Shown here: positions 49,994 through 62,973 of the stretch, piece by piece
How positions within the stretch are numbered: the first letter of the stretch is position 1
How the letters are laid out: the number at the start of each line of letters is the position of its first letter
NCBI GenBank assembly: GCA_937921865.1
Contig: CAKZWF010000045.1
Coordinates: 1-64,000 of the forward strand
Source: an uncultured Pseudomonadales bacterium
Lineage (GTDB): Bacteria > Pseudomonadota > Gammaproteobacteria > Pseudomonadales > Azotimanducaceae
Reading direction: 5' to 3'
Length of the DNA stretch: 64,000 nucleotides
Position numbers and translations under genes: made by a program
Notes under the pieces: model-generated
The model's input: only the letters and a program-made list of their open reading frames with translations
The model's database searches: none
Told to the model about the DNA's origin: nothing

Positions 49994-51346
49994 ATGAGCA
50001 CTCGGGCTTCGGGATCGAGTCTCGAGGTCGACACGATTGCCGCGGTTGCGACAGCACCCGGCGCGGCCGGTATTGGTGTTGTCAGGCTATCCGGCCCCGA
50101 AGCTTTGCCGATCGCGGCAGCCGTGTCAGGTCCGCTCGGTGAACCAAGAATCGCCCGGTTGCGAAGATTCCGGGATGCCGAAGGCGAAGTCATCGATTCA
50201 GGTCTGGTTATTTGCTTTTCCAGGCCCAACTCCTTCACCGGTGAAGACGTGGTCGAGTTTCAGGGCCATGGTGGCCCGGTAGTGTTGCAGATGCTGCTTG
50301 GTGCGTTGCTTGAAGCGGGCGCCCGATTGGCGCGACCGGGCGAGTTCACCGAGCGCGCCTACCTCAATGGCAAAATGGATCTCGCCCAGGCGGAGGCTGT
50401 AGCCGACCTGATTGCGTCGTCTTCAGCTACTGCGGTCAGGGCAGCAAATCGCTCACTCGCGGGTGAGTTTTCCCGTCAGGTTCACGCGCTGGATGAGCAG
50501 GTGCTCAGCTTGCGGGTCTTTGTTGAAGCCTCGATCGATTTTGTCGACGAGGACATTGATGTGCTGGAATCCGGTGATGTTGCCGGGCGTATCGGTGCTA
50601 TCCAGCAGGGCCTGGTGGCGCTGCAGCAAGCGTCTGCACAAGGGGTTTTGTTGCGTGATGGGATCAGTCTTGCATTGCTCGGACCACCCAATGTCGGCAA
50701 GTCGAGCCTGCTCAACCGACTGGCAGGTGAAGAGCGGGCGATCGTCACTCAGGTACCCGGGACTACAAGAGATCTGGTCCGTGTTCCCGTGCAGATCGGC
50801 GGACTGCCGGTAGAGATGGTGGACACGGCCGGCCTGCGGGAAACCCGGGATCTGGTTGAGCGCGAGGGTGTGCGGCGGGCCCTGCATCAGGGCCGCGAAG
50901 CAGACATCGTGCTCTGGCTCACCGATCTGACCCAACCCGATGTTGGCGAAACAACTGCACTTGAGGAGTTGGATCAGGCGCGGGTCATTCGCGTGGGCAA
51001 CAAGCTTGACCTGGTGTCACCCGGAGCTGATAGCATCTCCACCTTGGGTGACGTGCAGATCTCTGCGGTGACGGGGGCCGGGATTGAAAAATTGGTCTCC
51101 CTGATCCAGCAGCGCGTCGGCTATCAAGCGCCGGAAGCTGCTTTCACCGCGCGCCAGCGTCATCTCCAGGCTTTGGAGAAAGTCGCCGGGCACCTGGCAA
51201 CCAGCCTCGATCTGGATTCCGGCTCAGCGGAACTGATTGCCGAAGAGTTGCGGCTTGCGCATCTCGCCCTGGGTGAAATTGTGGGAGAACTGACGCCGGA
51301 CGAATTGCTCGGGGAGATCTTCTCCAACTTCTGCATAGGCAAGTAA
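49994..51346 (+). CDS. mnmE: tRNA modification GTPase MnmE (TrmE)
   Basis: 450 residues; with MnmG makes cmnm5U at the wobble position. N-terminal folate-binding domain, then a GTPase with G1 GPPNVGKSS, G2 GTTRD, G3 DTAGLRE and G4 NKLD, and the essential C-terminal FCIGK (catalytic Cys). It starts 1 bp after the yidC stop. Confidence 0.96.
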   Translation: MSTRASGSSLEVDTIAAVATAPGAAGIGVVRLSGPEALPIAAAVSGPLGEPRIARLRRFRDAEGEVIDSGLVICFSRPNSFTGEDVVEFQGHGGPVVLQMLLGALLEAGARLARPGEFTERAYLNGKMDLAQAEAVADLIASSSATAVRAANRSLAGEFSRQVHALDEQVLSLRVFVEASIDFVDEDIDVLESGDVAGRIGAIQQGLVALQQASAQGVLLRDGISLALLGPPNVGKSSLLNRLAGEERAIVTQVPGTTRDLVRVPVQIGGLPVEMVDTAGLRETRDLVEREGVRRALHQGREADIVLWLTDLTQPDVGETTALEELDQARVIRVGNKLDLVSPGADSISTLGDVQISAVTGAGIEKLVSLIQQRVGYQAPEAAFTARQRHLQALEKVAGHLATSLDLDSGSAELIAEELRLAHLALGEIVGELTPDELLGEIFSNFCIGK

Positions 51347-51363
51347 ACGACCCGCATGATCCG

Positions 51364-51392
51364 TTCAACAACTTCAGGGACATGGGTATACT
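51364..51392 (+). promoter_or_regulatory. Candidate promoter for mnmG
   Basis: TTCAAC (51364-51369), 17-nt spacer and TATACT (51387-51392) in the 85-bp mnmE-mnmG gap. A good -10 and a weak -35. It would allow mnmG-rsmG-parAB expression separate from mnmE. Confidence 0.4.
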
Positions 51393-51431
51393 GCGCGGCC
51401 CATTCTCCCGGGTGCACCAGGCGAACGACCC

Positions 51432-53378
51432 ATGAGTGATTACCCCGACAGTTTTGACGTCATTGTGATTGGAGCCGGCCACGCAGGCGCAGAGGCCGCA
51501 ATGGCGGCTGCCCGAACGGGTGCCCGGACCCTGCTCCTGACTCAGAGCCTAGAAACCGTTGGCCAGATGTCCTGTAATCCGGCCATTGGTGGTATCGGTA
51601 AAAGCCATCTGGTTCGGGAAATTGACGCCCTGGACGGTATCATGGGCAAAGCGGCTGATCGTGCCGGGATCCAGTATCGCATCCTCAACGCGAGCAAGGG
51701 ACCTGCCGTTCGGGCAACCCGTGCCCAGGCGGATCGGCAGCTCTATCGTCAGGCGGTTCGAGAGCTCCTGGAAGAACAACCCAACCTGTTGCTGTTTCAA
51801 CAGTCCGTGGTGGATCTTGTTGTCGAGCAGGGCCGGGTTGTTGGTGTAGACACCCAGATGGGTCTTCGTTTTCGAGGTGGTGCTGTTGTTCTGACGACGG
51901 GGACTTTTCTGGGCGGGCGAATTCATATCGGGCTGGAAAATCACCCGGGCGGCCGAGCTGGAGATCCGCCTGCGAACACTCTGTCGCAACGGCTGCGAGC
52001 ACTGCCGTTTCGCGTCGACCGCCTGAAAACCGGCACTCCGCCGCGGATCGACGGCCGGAGCGTCGACTTTAGCGTGCTGGAAGAACAGCCGGGTGATCTG
52101 CCGACACCGTATCTTTCTTATCTGCACGAAGCTCACGGACTTGCTGACCGACCGCGTCAGGTCAGCTGCTACGTGACGGAAACCAACGTAGGTACTCACG
52201 ACATGATTCTGGCCGCACTGGATCGATCGCCGCTGTATACCGGCGTGATTGAAGGTGAAGGACCCCGCTACTGTCCGAGTATAGAAGACAAGGTAGTGCG
52301 CTTCGCCGAACGGGTGCGTCACCAGATATTTGTTGAACCGGAAGGCCTGAATAACAGCGAGCTTTATCCGAACGGGATTTCCACCAGCCTGCCGTTTGAC
52401 GTTCAGATCGAACTGGTCAGAAGTATCCGCGGATTCGAGGCAGCCCATATCACCCGCCCCGGTTATGCGATTGAGTATGACTTTTTTGATCCGAGGGACC
52501 TTCACTACTCGCTGGAAACCAAAGCGCTGGAAGGGCTGTTTTTCGCCGGACAGATTAACGGCACCACCGGCTACGAAGAGGCGGCAGCGCAAGGGCTGCT
52601 GGCTGGCCTCAATGCGTCTCGAAAGGTCAGTGGCCTTGCTGCCTGGTGCCCAGCCAGAGATGAAGCTTATCTTGGCGTGCTTGTCGACGATCTGATAAAT
52701 CTCGGCACCAAAGAGCCCTATCGGATGTTCACTTCCCGTGCTGAATTCCGGCTGCGCCTGCGGGAAGACAACGCGGATCAACGACTCACGCCGAAGGGGC
52801 GAGAGCTCGGTCTGGTTGGTGAGCGGCGCTGGCAGGCTTTTACTGAAAAGAAGATGCGCCTGGATAGCCTGCTTGCGGCAGTAGCCGGTGTCCAGATCAA
52901 TCCAGAGACCAAGCTGGCGAAGTCGCTGGCGGAGGCCTCCGGCGAATCGGTTCGAAAAGAAACCGATCTGGCCGGCTATCTGCGCAGGCCGGGCATGGCT
53001 TTACAGACGCTGATAAGACCACTCGCTCACCATGCGGGTGTTGATTTGACCGGCGTTGACGCCGCGCTGCTGCAGCAGGTAGATACTGAGATCAAATATG
53101 CCGGCTACATCAAGCGCCAGAGCGCAGAAATCGAGAAGATCCGTCGTCACGAAGGTATGTCGCTGCCGGTGGATCTTGACTACGACGGTATTTCCGGCCT
53201 GTCGAAAGAGCTGCAGCTGAAGCTTTCGGCAGCGCGCCCGGCCACGCTGGCAAAAGCCTCAAGGATTCCAGGCATTACCCCGGCAGCCCTGTCGCTGCTG
53301 CTGGTTCACGCTCGCAAACGTGGCCCGGGCAATCTTGCCGCAAACACAGAGCAGACGAGCTTAGGCGGCACCCAGTGA
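51432..53378 (+). CDS. mnmG: tRNA uridine 5-carboxymethylaminomethyl modification enzyme MnmG (GidA)
   Basis: 648 residues. FAD-binding [18 protein letters not shown] near residue 13, the family signature [19 protein letters not shown], and [14 protein letters not shown] in the second flavin motif. Partner of MnmE. The stop overlaps the GTG start of rsmG. Confidence 0.97.
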   Translation: MSDYPDSFDVIVIGAGHAGAEAAMAAARTGARTLLLTQSLETVGQMSCNPAIGGIGKSHLVREIDALDGIMGKAADRAGIQYRILNASKGPAVRATRAQADRQLYRQAVRELLEEQPNLLLFQQSVVDLVVEQGRVVGVDTQMGLRFRGGAVVLTTGTFLGGRIHIGLENHPGGRAGDPPANTLSQRLRALPFRVDRLKTGTPPRIDGRSVDFSVLEEQPGDLPTPYLSYLHEAHGLADRPRQVSCYVTETNVGTHDMILAALDRSPLYTGVIEGEGPRYCPSIEDKVVRFAERVRHQIFVEPEGLNNSELYPNGISTSLPFDVQIELVRSIRGFEAAHITRPGYAIEYDFFDPRDLHYSLETKALEGLFFAGQINGTTGYEEAAAQGLLAGLNASRKVSGLAAWCPARDEAYLGVLVDDLINLGTKEPYRMFTSRAEFRLRLREDNADQRLTPKGRELGLVGERRWQAFTEKKMRLDSLLAAVAGVQINPETKLAKSLAEASGESVRKETDLAGYLRRPGMALQTLIRPLAHHAGVDLTGVDAALLQQVDTEIKYAGYIKRQSAEIEKIRRHEGMSLPVDLDYDGISGLSKELQLKLSAARPATLAKASRIPGITPAALSLLLVHARKRGPGNLAANTEQTSLGGTQ

Positions 53379-54016
53379 CAGCTCTGACACTGGCGCAGCC
53401 TGAGACGATTGTTGCCCAGGCGGCCCGCATTGATGTCGCTATCAGTGAGCATCAGGCGCAGCAGCTGGCTCAGTTTGCGGCGCTGATGGAGAAGTGGAAT
53501 CGCCATTTCAATCTGATGTCACGAAAAGACATCGACCGGCTGTGGTCGCGGCACATTCTGGACAGTCTGAGCATTACCTCGCTGCTGATCGGAGAGCGGA
53601 TACTGGATTTCGGCAGCGGGGGTGGATTTCCGGGAATACCGCTGGCGGTAGCTAATCCTGAGCGCGAATTTGTTCTGCTCGACCGGCATCAGCGCAAGTG
53701 TCGGTTTTTAGAACAGGCAATCAGCACGCTTGATCTGGCCAACACCCGCGTGATCTGCGTGGATGTTGAGGCGCTTGCAGCTGATCATGACGCGGCTTTT
53801 CATTGCGTGACCAGTCGAGCGGTCGCCCCTGCTGAGCAGGTTTGGCAATTGGTCAGAAGGCTGCTGAAGCCGCAGGGTCGGTTGATCGTGATGGCAGCGA
53901 CCGGCAAAAACCAGTTGGTTGCGCCGAGCGGCGCCAGGTGTGAACAACGACATATTCCCGGGCTTGAACAACCTCACGAAGTGGTGATCATTGATGACCA
54001 CAAATTGGATGGATAA
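53375..54016 (+). CDS. rsmG: 16S rRNA (guanine-527-N7)-methyltransferase
   Basis: 213 residues. [20 protein letters not shown], the SAM motif [16 protein letters not shown] and [10 protein letters not shown] identify RsmG (GidB). The start is GTG at 53375, overlapping the mnmG stop as GTGA. parA begins 5 bp downstream. Confidence 0.95.
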   Translation: MTALTLAQPETIVAQAARIDVAISEHQAQQLAQFAALMEKWNRHFNLMSRKDIDRLWSRHILDSLSITSLLIGERILDFGSGGGFPGIPLAVANPEREFVLLDRHQRKCRFLEQAISTLDLANTRVICVDVEALAADHDAAFHCVTSRAVAPAEQVWQLVRRLLKPQGRLIVMAATGKNQLVAPSGARCEQRHIPGLEQPHEVVIIDDHKLDG

Positions 54017-54021
54017 CGGGC

Positions 54022-54798
54022 GTGGCTAGAACCATCGCAGTAGCGAACCAGAAAGGTGGTGTCGGCAAAACCACTACCAGCGTCAATCTAAGCGCTTCAC
54101 TGGCGCTGTCGGGTAGTCGGGTTCTGTTGGTGGATCTGGATCCACAGGGCAACGCCACCATGGGCTCCGGGGTCGATAAGTCGACAGTCGAGCGCAGCAC
54201 CTACGATTGGCTGATCGACGGTGTTCCCCTGGCTGAGCTTGCGGTCAAGTGCCATGGCGGTTACGAAGTTGTGCCGTCAAATACCGACCTGACCGCAGCA
54301 GAAGTAGAATTGCTCCAGCTGGACAACCGGGAACGACGCCTAGCCGAATGTCTGGAGGCTGCTGTCGATTACGATTTTGTGATCATCGATTGTCCACCGT
54401 CGCTCAACATCCTGACGCTTAACGCGCTGCTGGCGGCCGACAGCGTGTTGATTCCGATGCAGTGTGAGTACTACGCGCTTGAAGGGCTCTCGGCACTGCT
54501 GGAAACAGTGGAAGGCGTCAAGCAGTCCGGCAACCCGAAACTTGCCATAGAGGGCCTGTTACGAACGATGTATGATCCGCGCAACAGCTTGACCCGGGAC
54601 GTCTCCAGGCAGCTTATTCAGTATTTCGGAGACAAGGTGTTCCGCACGGTGATACCCCGCAACGTCCGCCTTGCTGAGGCACCCAGCCACGGTCTGCCGG
54701 CAATTCTCTACGATCGGCAGTCCCGAGGGGCGGTCGCTTATATGGCGCTGGCGGGAGAGATCAGGCGTAAATATGTTCCCAGTGGCACTGGAGAGTAA
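54022..54798 (+). CDS. parA: Chromosome partitioning ATPase ParA (Soj)
   Basis: 258-residue deviant-Walker ATPase; KGGVGKTTTSVNLSASLA is motif A with the signature Lys, VDLDPQGNATMGSG and DYDFVIIDCPPS are motifs A' and B. No N-terminal HTH, so the chromosomal Soj type. GTG start. It forms the gradient that moves ParB-parS complexes. Confidence 0.95.
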   Translation: MARTIAVANQKGGVGKTTTSVNLSASLALSGSRVLLVDLDPQGNATMGSGVDKSTVERSTYDWLIDGVPLAELAVKCHGGYEVVPSNTDLTAAEVELLQLDNRERRLAECLEAAVDYDFVIIDCPPSLNILTLNALLAADSVLIPMQCEYYALEGLSALLETVEGVKQSGNPKLAIEGLLRTMYDPRNSLTRDVSRQLIQYFGDKVFRTVIPRNVRLAEAPSHGLPAILYDRQSRGAVAYMALAGEIRRKYVPSGTGE

Positions 54799-54803
54799 CT
54801 GCA

Positions 54804-55670
54804 GTGAGCAGGAAGCGATTAGGCCGAGGACTGGATGCTTTACTGTCATCTGCCGCCGGTGATGGTGACGAAAACGCGCAGGTGACGTCCAGCAATCTGG
54901 GTGAGTTGAAGATCAGCGATATCGTGCGTGGTCGCTATCAGCCGCGCCGCGAATTCGAACAAGGCGCCCTCGACGAACTTGCAGCATCCATCCGCGCCCA
55001 GGGAGTCATGCAGCCAATCGTGGTTCGGCCAAAACCCCAGGGTGGTTACGAACTGATTGCCGGTGAGCGCCGCTGGCGTGCTGCCCAGCAGGCCGGGCTG
55101 GAAAAAATTCCCGCGGTGATCAAAGAGGTCAGTGACGAGCAGGCGTCAGCGATGGCCCTGATAGAGAACATTCAGCGTGAAGACCTCAATCCGCTGGAAG
55201 AGGCTCAGGCACTGGAACGTTTGCGGGAAGAGTTTTCGCTGACCCAGCAGCAGGTTGCCGAAGCGGTTGGCAAGAGCCGGGTTGCGGTCACTAATCTACT
55301 GAGGCTGTTGAATCTGTCTGCGGGGGTGCGCAACCTGCTGTCCGCCGGGGACATCGAAATGGGCCATGCCCGGGCACTGTTGTCTTTGTCACCTTTAGAT
55401 CAGGAGCGCGCGGCTGCAGAAGTGGTCGAAAGACAACTGTCGGTCCGCCAGACAGAAGCTCTGGTGCGCAATATGCAAAGTGGCGATAGCCAGCCGGCGA
55501 AAAAACCTGCGGCGCTAAAAGATTCTGACACCCAGCGTCTGGAGCGCGAACTCAGTGATCGGCTCGGCGCTGAGGTCCAGATCAGCCACGATGGCAATGG
55601 TCGGGGCAAACTGACCATTGGCTATGGCAGTCTCGAACAGCTCGACGGGGTGTTACGCCATATCAAGTAA
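54804..55670 (+). CDS. parB: Chromosome partitioning protein ParB (Spo0J)
   Basis: 288 residues. N-terminal CTPase domain with YQPRREF and GERRWRAAQQAG, a central HTH for parS binding (LTQQQVAEAVGKSRVAVTNLLRLL) and a C-terminal dimerisation domain. GTG start, 5 bp after parA. Its targets are visible in recF, at 43129 and 43756. Confidence 0.96.
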   Translation: MSRKRLGRGLDALLSSAAGDGDENAQVTSSNLGELKISDIVRGRYQPRREFEQGALDELAASIRAQGVMQPIVVRPKPQGGYELIAGERRWRAAQQAGLEKIPAVIKEVSDEQASAMALIENIQREDLNPLEEAQALERLREEFSLTQQQVAEAVGKSRVAVTNLLRLLNLSAGVRNLLSAGDIEMGHARALLSLSPLDQERAAAEVVERQLSVRQTEALVRNMQSGDSQPAKKPAALKDSDTQRLERELSDRLGAEVQISHDGNGRGKLTIGYGSLEQLDGVLRHIK

Positions 55671-55702
55671 ATGCTAAATCGACAAATCAGCGTCGGTTTT
55701 CA

Positions 55703-55731
55703 TTGAATGGGCGAGCACCGCTCCCTATAAT
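55703..55731 (+). promoter_or_regulatory. Sigma-70 promoter of the atp operon
   Basis: TTGAAT (55703-55708), a 17-nt spacer and a perfect TATAAT (55726-55731), 33 bp after the parB stop and just before atpI. The predicted transcript starts near 55738, which excludes the earlier TTG as an atpI start. Confidence 0.8.
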
Positions 55732-55759
55732 ACGCGCCGCTTTTCCAGGCCTTTGTTCA

Positions 55760-56116
55760 TTGCCACTGTCATATCAAGTCGTGACTGCGCAATTGGTCGC
55801 AACACTGATTGTCGCTGTTGTTTGTGGCGCGTTCTGGAAGCCCGGAGACGCTATGGCGGCGTTGCTGGGAGGAGCTTGCGTGCTGTTACCTGCCGGGTAT
55901 CTGGCCTGGCGAGCGGGCACAGTCCGGTCGCCGCAGAAGCTGCTGGTGATGGGCATGGGTAAGTTTGTGTCGACCTGTGCGCTTCTGGCAATAGCCATGG
56001 TGTTGGTTAAGCCGTCGCCGTTGGGTTTTTTTGCAGCCCTCGTCGTCGCCCAGTTGATGTATGTGCTGGTTCCGCTGGCGATTGGAGCGAAAACTCGCGA
56101 TCAGCTGCAGCGCTGA
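55760..56116 (+). CDS. atpI: ATP synthase protein I
   Basis: About 118 residues with four hydrophobic helices, of the AtpI/UncI family that helps assemble the c-ring or transports magnesium. LLGGACVLLPAGYLAWRAG is the typical central segment. The start must follow the promoter: TTG at 55760 or GTG at 55781 are the in-frame choices; I use the former, which has AGG upstream. First gene of the operon. Confidence 0.85.
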   Translation: MPLSYQVVTAQLVATLIVAVVCGAFWKPGDAMAALLGGACVLLPAGYLAWRAGTVRSPQKLLVMGMGKFVSTCALLAIAMVLVKPSPLGFFAALVVAQLMYVLVPLAIGAKTRDQLQR

Positions 56117-56122
56117 GGTGTG

Positions 56123-56141
56123 AATTACCGATCAGGTAATT
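56123..56141 (+). promoter_or_regulatory. Hairpin in the atpI-atpB gap
   Basis: AATTACC and GGTAATT, a perfect 7-bp stem with a 5-nt loop. Followed by a few T bases but not a run, so at most a weak attenuator. Confidence 0.5.
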
Positions 56142-56234
56142 GTTTGGTGGACGCGTGAAGCGTTATGAGTAAATGGTAGAGAGCCGGAATCGGCGCAGCA
56201 GCGCACCGGAAACAGGGTAAGTCGGAGTATCTAA

Positions 56235-57092
<858 letters not shown>

Positions 57093-57095
57093 GAC

Positions 57096-57112
57096 CAGCG
57101 GCAGACCCGCTG
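57096..57112 (+). promoter_or_regulatory. Hairpin in the atpB-atpE gap
   Basis: CAGCGG and CCGCTG, a 6-bp GC-rich stem with a 5-nt loop, just after the atpB stop and 36 nt before atpE, the gene whose product is needed in the highest copy number. Confidence 0.5.
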
Positions 57113-57132
57113 AGTAATTAACAATTTTCTAA

Positions 57133-57384
<252 letters not shown>

Positions 57385-57416
57385 GTAGCAATATCAAAGC
57401 CTGACGAGGGAAGACC

Positions 57417-57887
57417 ATGAGTCTTAATTGGACTTTTATCGGCCAGACAATCACGTTCATCTTCTTTGTCTGGGCGTGTTGGAAATTTATCTGGCCACCT
57501 CTCATCACTGCGATGGGTGAGCGCCAGCAGGCCATTGCTGACGGTTTGTCACATGCAGAAAGAGCGGCCAAAGACCTTGAGCTTGCTCAAGAGCGGGCGA
57601 CCGATCAGCTGCGCGAAGCCAAACAGGAAGCAGCTGCGCTGATCGAGCAAGCACGCGGTCGTGCAAGCGCCCTTGTGGAAGAAGCCAAGAGCGCTGCTCG
57701 AGACGAAGGTGAGCGAATCAAAGAAGCGGCTCAAGCCGAGATCGAGCAAGAGGTCAACCGAGCCAAAGAGGCGCTGCGTGTCCAGGTCGCTACGCTCGCG
57801 GTTTCTGGTGCAGAGCGAATTCTTGGTACTGCGGTTGATGCCAATCAGCACAGTCGCATGCTCGATGAGCTCGCAGCGGATCTCTAG
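57417..57887 (+). CDS. atpF: ATP synthase Fo subunit b
   Basis: 156 residues: N-terminal helix (about 5-27) and a long charged Ala/Glu-rich helix forming the peripheral stalk. Start at ATG 57417 behind GAGGGA. It follows atpE by 32 bp. Confidence 0.96.
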   Translation: MSLNWTFIGQTITFIFFVWACWKFIWPPLITAMGERQQAIADGLSHAERAAKDLELAQERATDQLREAKQEAAALIEQARGRASALVEEAKSAARDEGERIKEAAQAEIEQEVNRAKEALRVQVATLAVSGAERILGTAVDANQHSRMLDELAADL

Positions 57888-57898
57888 GAAACGACGCC

Positions 57899-58438
57899 AT
57901 GGCTGAATTAGCTACTCTAGCGCGACCATACGCAAATGCGGTGTTCGGCATCGCCAAACAGTCGGCAACACTCGATGGTTGGTCTCGGGCGCTGGAATTT
58001 CTTGCAGTGGCGACAGCAGATGACCAGATGACGCTGCTGTTGCAAGCCCCGGATATCGCGGAACAGCAAAAAGCCTTCCGGCTGATCGAAATTTGTGGTG
58101 ACGAGCTGAACGAACAGATGAAGAAGTTTGTTCAGGTTCTGGCGATCAACAAGAGACTGCCGCTCATCGGATCGATTCAAGAACAGTTCGAAGAGTTGCG
58201 AGCTTTAGAGCTGCAGAGTCTCGATGTGCAGGTCACCAGCGCCTTTCCGCTGTCGGATGGCGAAGGTCAGCGGTTGGCTTCGGCGCTTGCCAGAAAATTT
58301 GAAAAAGAGGTGCACCTCACGAGTGAGGTGGATCAGAGCCTGATTGGTGGCGTAGTAATTCGAGCGGGTGACATAGTCATTGATGGCTCGGTGCGCGGGA
58401 AGCTGGAAAAGCTTTCCGAATCTATTCAGCGCACGTGA
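57899..58438 (+). CDS. atpH: ATP synthase F1 subunit delta
   Basis: 179 residues linking the b stalk to the alpha3beta3 head. ATLARPYANAVF at the N-terminus and the C-terminal LIGGVVIRAGDIVIDGSVRGKLEKL are typical. It follows atpF by 11 bp. Confidence 0.96.
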   Translation: MAELATLARPYANAVFGIAKQSATLDGWSRALEFLAVATADDQMTLLLQAPDIAEQQKAFRLIEICGDELNEQMKKFVQVLAINKRLPLIGSIQEQFEELRALELQSLDVQVTSAFPLSDGEGQRLASALARKFEKEVHLTSEVDQSLIGGVVIRAGDIVIDGSVRGKLEKLSESIQRT

Positions 58439-58450
58439 CGGAATCCACTG

Positions 58451-58467
58451 GCATGCCAACGGCATGC
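58451..58467 (+). promoter_or_regulatory. Hairpin in the atpH-atpA gap
   Basis: GCATGCC and GGCATGC, a perfect 7-bp stem with a 3-nt loop, 28 nt before the atpA start and ahead of its GAGGAA ribosome binding site. Confidence 0.55.
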
Positions 58468-58495
58468 GGGTGAATAAAATTTTGAGGAATGCAAC

Positions 58496-60034
58496 ATGCA
58501 GCAACTGAATCCTTCTGAAATCAGCGACATCATTAAGAGTCGCATCGAAAGCCTGGACATCCACGCCGAGGCGCAAAACGAAGGGACCATCGTCGGTGTT
58601 TCGGACGGGATTGTACGAATTCATGGACTTGCCGAAGCACAGTATGGCGAGATGATTGAGTTTCAGGGCGGGCTTTACGGCATGGCGCTCAACCTCGAGC
58701 GCGATTCTGTCGGTGTTGTTGTTCTAGGCGACTATGAAGGTTTGTCTGAAGGCATGACCGCACGTTGTACGGGTCGCATTCTGGAAGTTCCAGTAGGACG
58801 CGAACTGCTGGGCCGGGTGGTCGATCCTCTCGGCAATCCGATTGATGGTAAAGGCCCGTTGAATGCGGCTGAAACTGCCCCAATTGAGAAGGTCGCTCCC
58901 GGCGTTATCGCCCGTCAATCTGTGGATCAGCCAGTACAGCTGGGACTGAAATGTATCGATGCGATGGTGCCGATTGGTCGAGGGCAGCGTGAGTTGATCA
59001 TCGGCGACCGTCAGATTGGTAAAACTGCGGTGGCTATCGATGCCATCATTAATCAGAAAGACAGCGGCATTAAGTGTGTTTACGTAGCCATTGGGCAGAA
59101 GATGTCGACCATTGCTAATGTGGTTCGCACCCTCGAAGAATACGGCGCGATGGAAAACACCATCGTCGTGGCGGCTTCTGCGTCCGATCCTGCGCCGATG
59201 CAGTTCATCGCACCCTACTCCGGCTGCAGCATGGGCGAGTACTTCCGCGATATCGGCGAAGACGCGCTGATCATCTACGATGACCTGACCAAGCAGGCAT
59301 GGGCATACCGACAGATCTCGCTGCTGCTCAAGCGCCCGCCGGGTCGGGAAGCTTATCCTGGTGATGTCTTTTATCTGCACTCGCGCCTGCTCGAGCGCGC
59401 CGCTCGCGTCAACCCCGAGTATGTTGAAGCTGCCACCGGCGGTCGCGTCAAAGGCAAGACCGGTTCGCTGACCGCGCTACCAATCATCGAAACCCAGGCT
59501 GGTGATGTATCTGCGTTTGTTCCGACTAACGTGATCTCTATTACTGACGGTCAGATCTTCCTGGAAACTGATCGATTCAACTCTGGTATCCGCCCCGCGA
59601 TGAGCCCGGGCATTTCTGTATCCAGGGTGGGTAGCTCAGCCCAGGTGCCGTTCATGAAGAAGATTTCCGGGGGCATCAAGCTTGCGCTCGCTCAGTATCG
59701 GGAACTGGCGGCGTTTTCTCAGTTCGCTTCTGACCTGGACGAAGCAACCCGCAAGCAGCTCGAGCATGGCCGTCGCGTCGAAGAGCTGATGAAACAGAAA
59801 CAATATGCACCGATGTCCGTTGCGGACCAGGGTGTCAGTCTGTTCGCGGCGACAGAACGCTATCTCGAAGACGTTGAAGTCAACGAGGTATTGGAATTCG
59901 AAAGCTCTCTGCTTGCCTACATGAATTCGGAAAAAGCTGAGTTCATGAAGATGATTAATGAAACCGGCGCATACAACGATGAGATTGTTGCTGAGATGCG
60001 CCAGGCAATCGAAGCGTTCAAAGCAACCCGTTAA
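58496..60034 (+). CDS. atpA: ATP synthase F1 subunit alpha
   Basis: 512 residues, non-catalytic nucleotide-binding subunit. Walker [14 protein letters not shown], and [17 protein letters not shown] is the alpha signature. Strong ribosome binding site GAGGAA. Its stop codon lies in the loop of a hairpin that extends into the atpG gap. Confidence 0.97.
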   Translation: MQQLNPSEISDIIKSRIESLDIHAEAQNEGTIVGVSDGIVRIHGLAEAQYGEMIEFQGGLYGMALNLERDSVGVVVLGDYEGLSEGMTARCTGRILEVPVGRELLGRVVDPLGNPIDGKGPLNAAETAPIEKVAPGVIARQSVDQPVQLGLKCIDAMVPIGRGQRELIIGDRQIGKTAVAIDAIINQKDSGIKCVYVAIGQKMSTIANVVRTLEEYGAMENTIVVAASASDPAPMQFIAPYSGCSMGEYFRDIGEDALIIYDDLTKQAWAYRQISLLLKRPPGREAYPGDVFYLHSRLLERAARVNPEYVEAATGGRVKGKTGSLTALPIIETQAGDVSAFVPTNVISITDGQIFLETDRFNSGIRPAMSPGISVSRVGSSAQVPFMKKISGGIKLALAQYRELAAFSQFASDLDEATRKQLEHGRRVEELMKQKQYAPMSVADQGVSLFAATERYLEDVEVNEVLEFESSLLAYMNSEKAEFMKMINETGAYNDEIVAEMRQAIEAFKATR

Positions 60035-60045
60035 TACCGGGTTGC
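60023..60045 (+). promoter_or_regulatory. Hairpin spanning the atpA stop codon
   Basis: GCAACCCG (60023-60030) and CGGGTTGC (60038-60045), a perfect 8-bp stem with a 7-nt loop that contains the TAA stop of atpA. No T run follows, so it is not a terminator. Confidence 0.55.
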
Positions 60046-60071
60046 CCCTGACGAAACAGCGAGACTAACGC

Positions 60072-60932
60072 ATGGCCGTCGGCAAAGAGATTAAGAACAA
60101 AATTGGCAGCGTGGAAAACACGCAGAAGATCACCAGTGCAATGCAGATGGTGGCTGCCAGCAAAATGCGCCGCACCCAGGAACGGATGCGCCACGGTCGA
60201 CCCTACGCGGAAAAAATCCGTCAGGTCATCGGTCATCTGGCCAACTCGAATCCGGAATACAAACACACCTACATGACTGAACGTGAAGTCAAAAGGGTGG
60301 GCTATCTGGTCGTTTCTTCTGACCGTGGCCTGTGTGGCGGTTTGAATGTGAACCTGTTTCGCATGCTGCTGAAAGAAATTGGTGAGACGCATGCCAACGG
60401 TCTGGAAACAGACCTCGGCCTGCTCGGTAACAAAGCGGAGTCGTTTTTCCGCTCGGTTGGCGGCAACATTCTTTCCTCGGTGCGCGATGTTGGTGAAAAC
60501 CCGGTCCTCGCTGATCTGGTTGGTGGCATCAAGGTCATGCTCGATGCATTTGAGCAGGGCAAGATCGATAAGCTGTTCATTATCAGCAACGAGTTTGTGA
60601 ACACGATGACGCAGCAGCCGGTCATAAGGCAGCTGCTGCCTTTAGATGCTGAACCGGACGATTCTTATAAGCATCGCTGGGACTATCTGTATGAGCCGGA
60701 TGCCAAGGAGCTGGTTGAACAGCTGGTCACCCGGTTCATCGAGTCTCAGGTGTATCAGGCGGTCGTGGAAAACACTGCCTGCGAACAGGCGGCTAAGATG
60801 ATCGCGATGAAAAACGCGACCGAAAATGCTGAGAAGATCATCGATGAGCTCACCCTCATCTATAACAACGCCAGACAGGCAGCTATCACGCAGGAAATCG
60901 CCGAGATTGTTAGTGGCGCCGCGGCGGTTTAG
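60072..60932 (+). CDS. atpG: ATP synthase F1 subunit gamma
   Basis: 286-residue central rotor shaft. N-terminal [20 protein letters not shown] and C-terminal [24 protein letters not shown], the two long helices of the coiled coil. [13 protein letters not shown] is the conserved loop. Confidence 0.97.
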   Translation: MAVGKEIKNKIGSVENTQKITSAMQMVAASKMRRTQERMRHGRPYAEKIRQVIGHLANSNPEYKHTYMTEREVKRVGYLVVSSDRGLCGGLNVNLFRMLLKEIGETHANGLETDLGLLGNKAESFFRSVGGNILSSVRDVGENPVLADLVGGIKVMLDAFEQGKIDKLFIISNEFVNTMTQQPVIRQLLPLDAEPDDSYKHRWDYLYEPDAKELVEQLVTRFIESQVYQAVVENTACEQAAKMIAMKNATENAEKIIDELTLIYNNARQAAITQEIAEIVSGAAAV

Positions 60933-60992
60933 CGCCTGCGGCGGCTTAAAAATAGCAGCGGCGGTATGGCCGAAACAGATTAACAAACGTAA

Positions 60993-62423
<1,431 letters not shown>

Positions 62424-62435
62424 TAATGACGGCGA

Positions 62436-62447
62436 TCGGTTAACCGA
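62436..62447 (+). promoter_or_regulatory. 12-bp palindrome in the atpD-atpC gap
   Basis: TCGGTTAACCGA, a perfect palindrome without a loop, immediately before the GAGGAG ribosome binding site of atpC. It could pair only as a dimer or bind a protein, so it differs from the other atp gaps. Confidence 0.4.
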
Positions 62448-62460
62448 GGAGTAAACAGAC

Positions 62461-62883
62461 ATGGCCATGACCATACACTGCGACATTGTCAGCGCCGAAG
62501 AAGAAATATTCTCCGGCCGGGTCACAATGATCAGCGCCACCGGCTCACTGGGTGAGCTGGGTATCATGCCGGGTCATGCGCCGTTGCTGACCGGCATCAG
62601 GCCCGGACCTGTGCGCTTGAAGATGGACGATGGCGAAGAAGAAGTATTTTTTGCCTCTGGCGGGTTCCTTGAAGTACAGCCAGGAGTTGTCACCATTCTT
62701 GCCGACACCGCGGCGCGGGCTGAAGATCTGGACGAAGCGGCTGCAGTGGAAGCACAGCAGGCGGCAGAAAAGATGCTTCAGGATCACACCGGCGAAGTTG
62801 AGTTCTCAGCAGTGGCTGCCCAGCTGGCGGAAGCCATGGCACAACAGCGCACCCTGGCGGAACTGAAGACGCGACGGCGCTGA
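62461..62883 (+). CDS. atpC: ATP synthase F1 subunit epsilon
   Basis: 140 residues: N-terminal beta-sandwich ([22 protein letters not shown]) and a C-terminal helical hairpin. ATG 62461 lies 9 nt after GAGGAG. The last codons (CGG CGC TGA) form the beginning of an 18-bp tandem array. Confidence 0.95.
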   Translation: MAMTIHCDIVSAEEEIFSGRVTMISATGSLGELGIMPGHAPLLTGIRPGPVRLKMDDGEEEVFFASGGFLEVQPGVVTILADTAARAEDLDEAAAVEAQQAAEKMLQDHTGEVEFSAVAAQLAEAMAQQRTLAELKTRRR

Positions 62884-62966
62884 AGGCTCTTTACCCGCTG
62901 AGGGCTCTTTAACCGCTGAAGGCTCTTTACTCGCTGAAGGCTCTCTATCCGCTGAAGGCTCACAAC
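62878..62966 (+). repeat. 18-bp tandem repeat array after atpC
   Basis: Five head-to-tail copies starting at 62878, 62896, 62914, 62932 and 62950 (the last incomplete). Consensus cgctgaaggctctttacc, with one to a few changes per copy. The unit is six codons long, so every copy presents the atpC stop TGA in the same frame. There is no coding role; probably local duplication of the end of atpC. Confidence 0.85.
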
Positions 62967-62973
62967 TAGCTAC

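Noticed and set aside
51549-52781. A 410-codon open frame antisense to mnmG
   Set aside because: Shadow of mnmG, whose signatures cover the same bases; no family resemblance.
62878-62966. CRISPR-like array
   Set aside because: Units are head to tail with no spacers and diverge; a simple tandem repeat.
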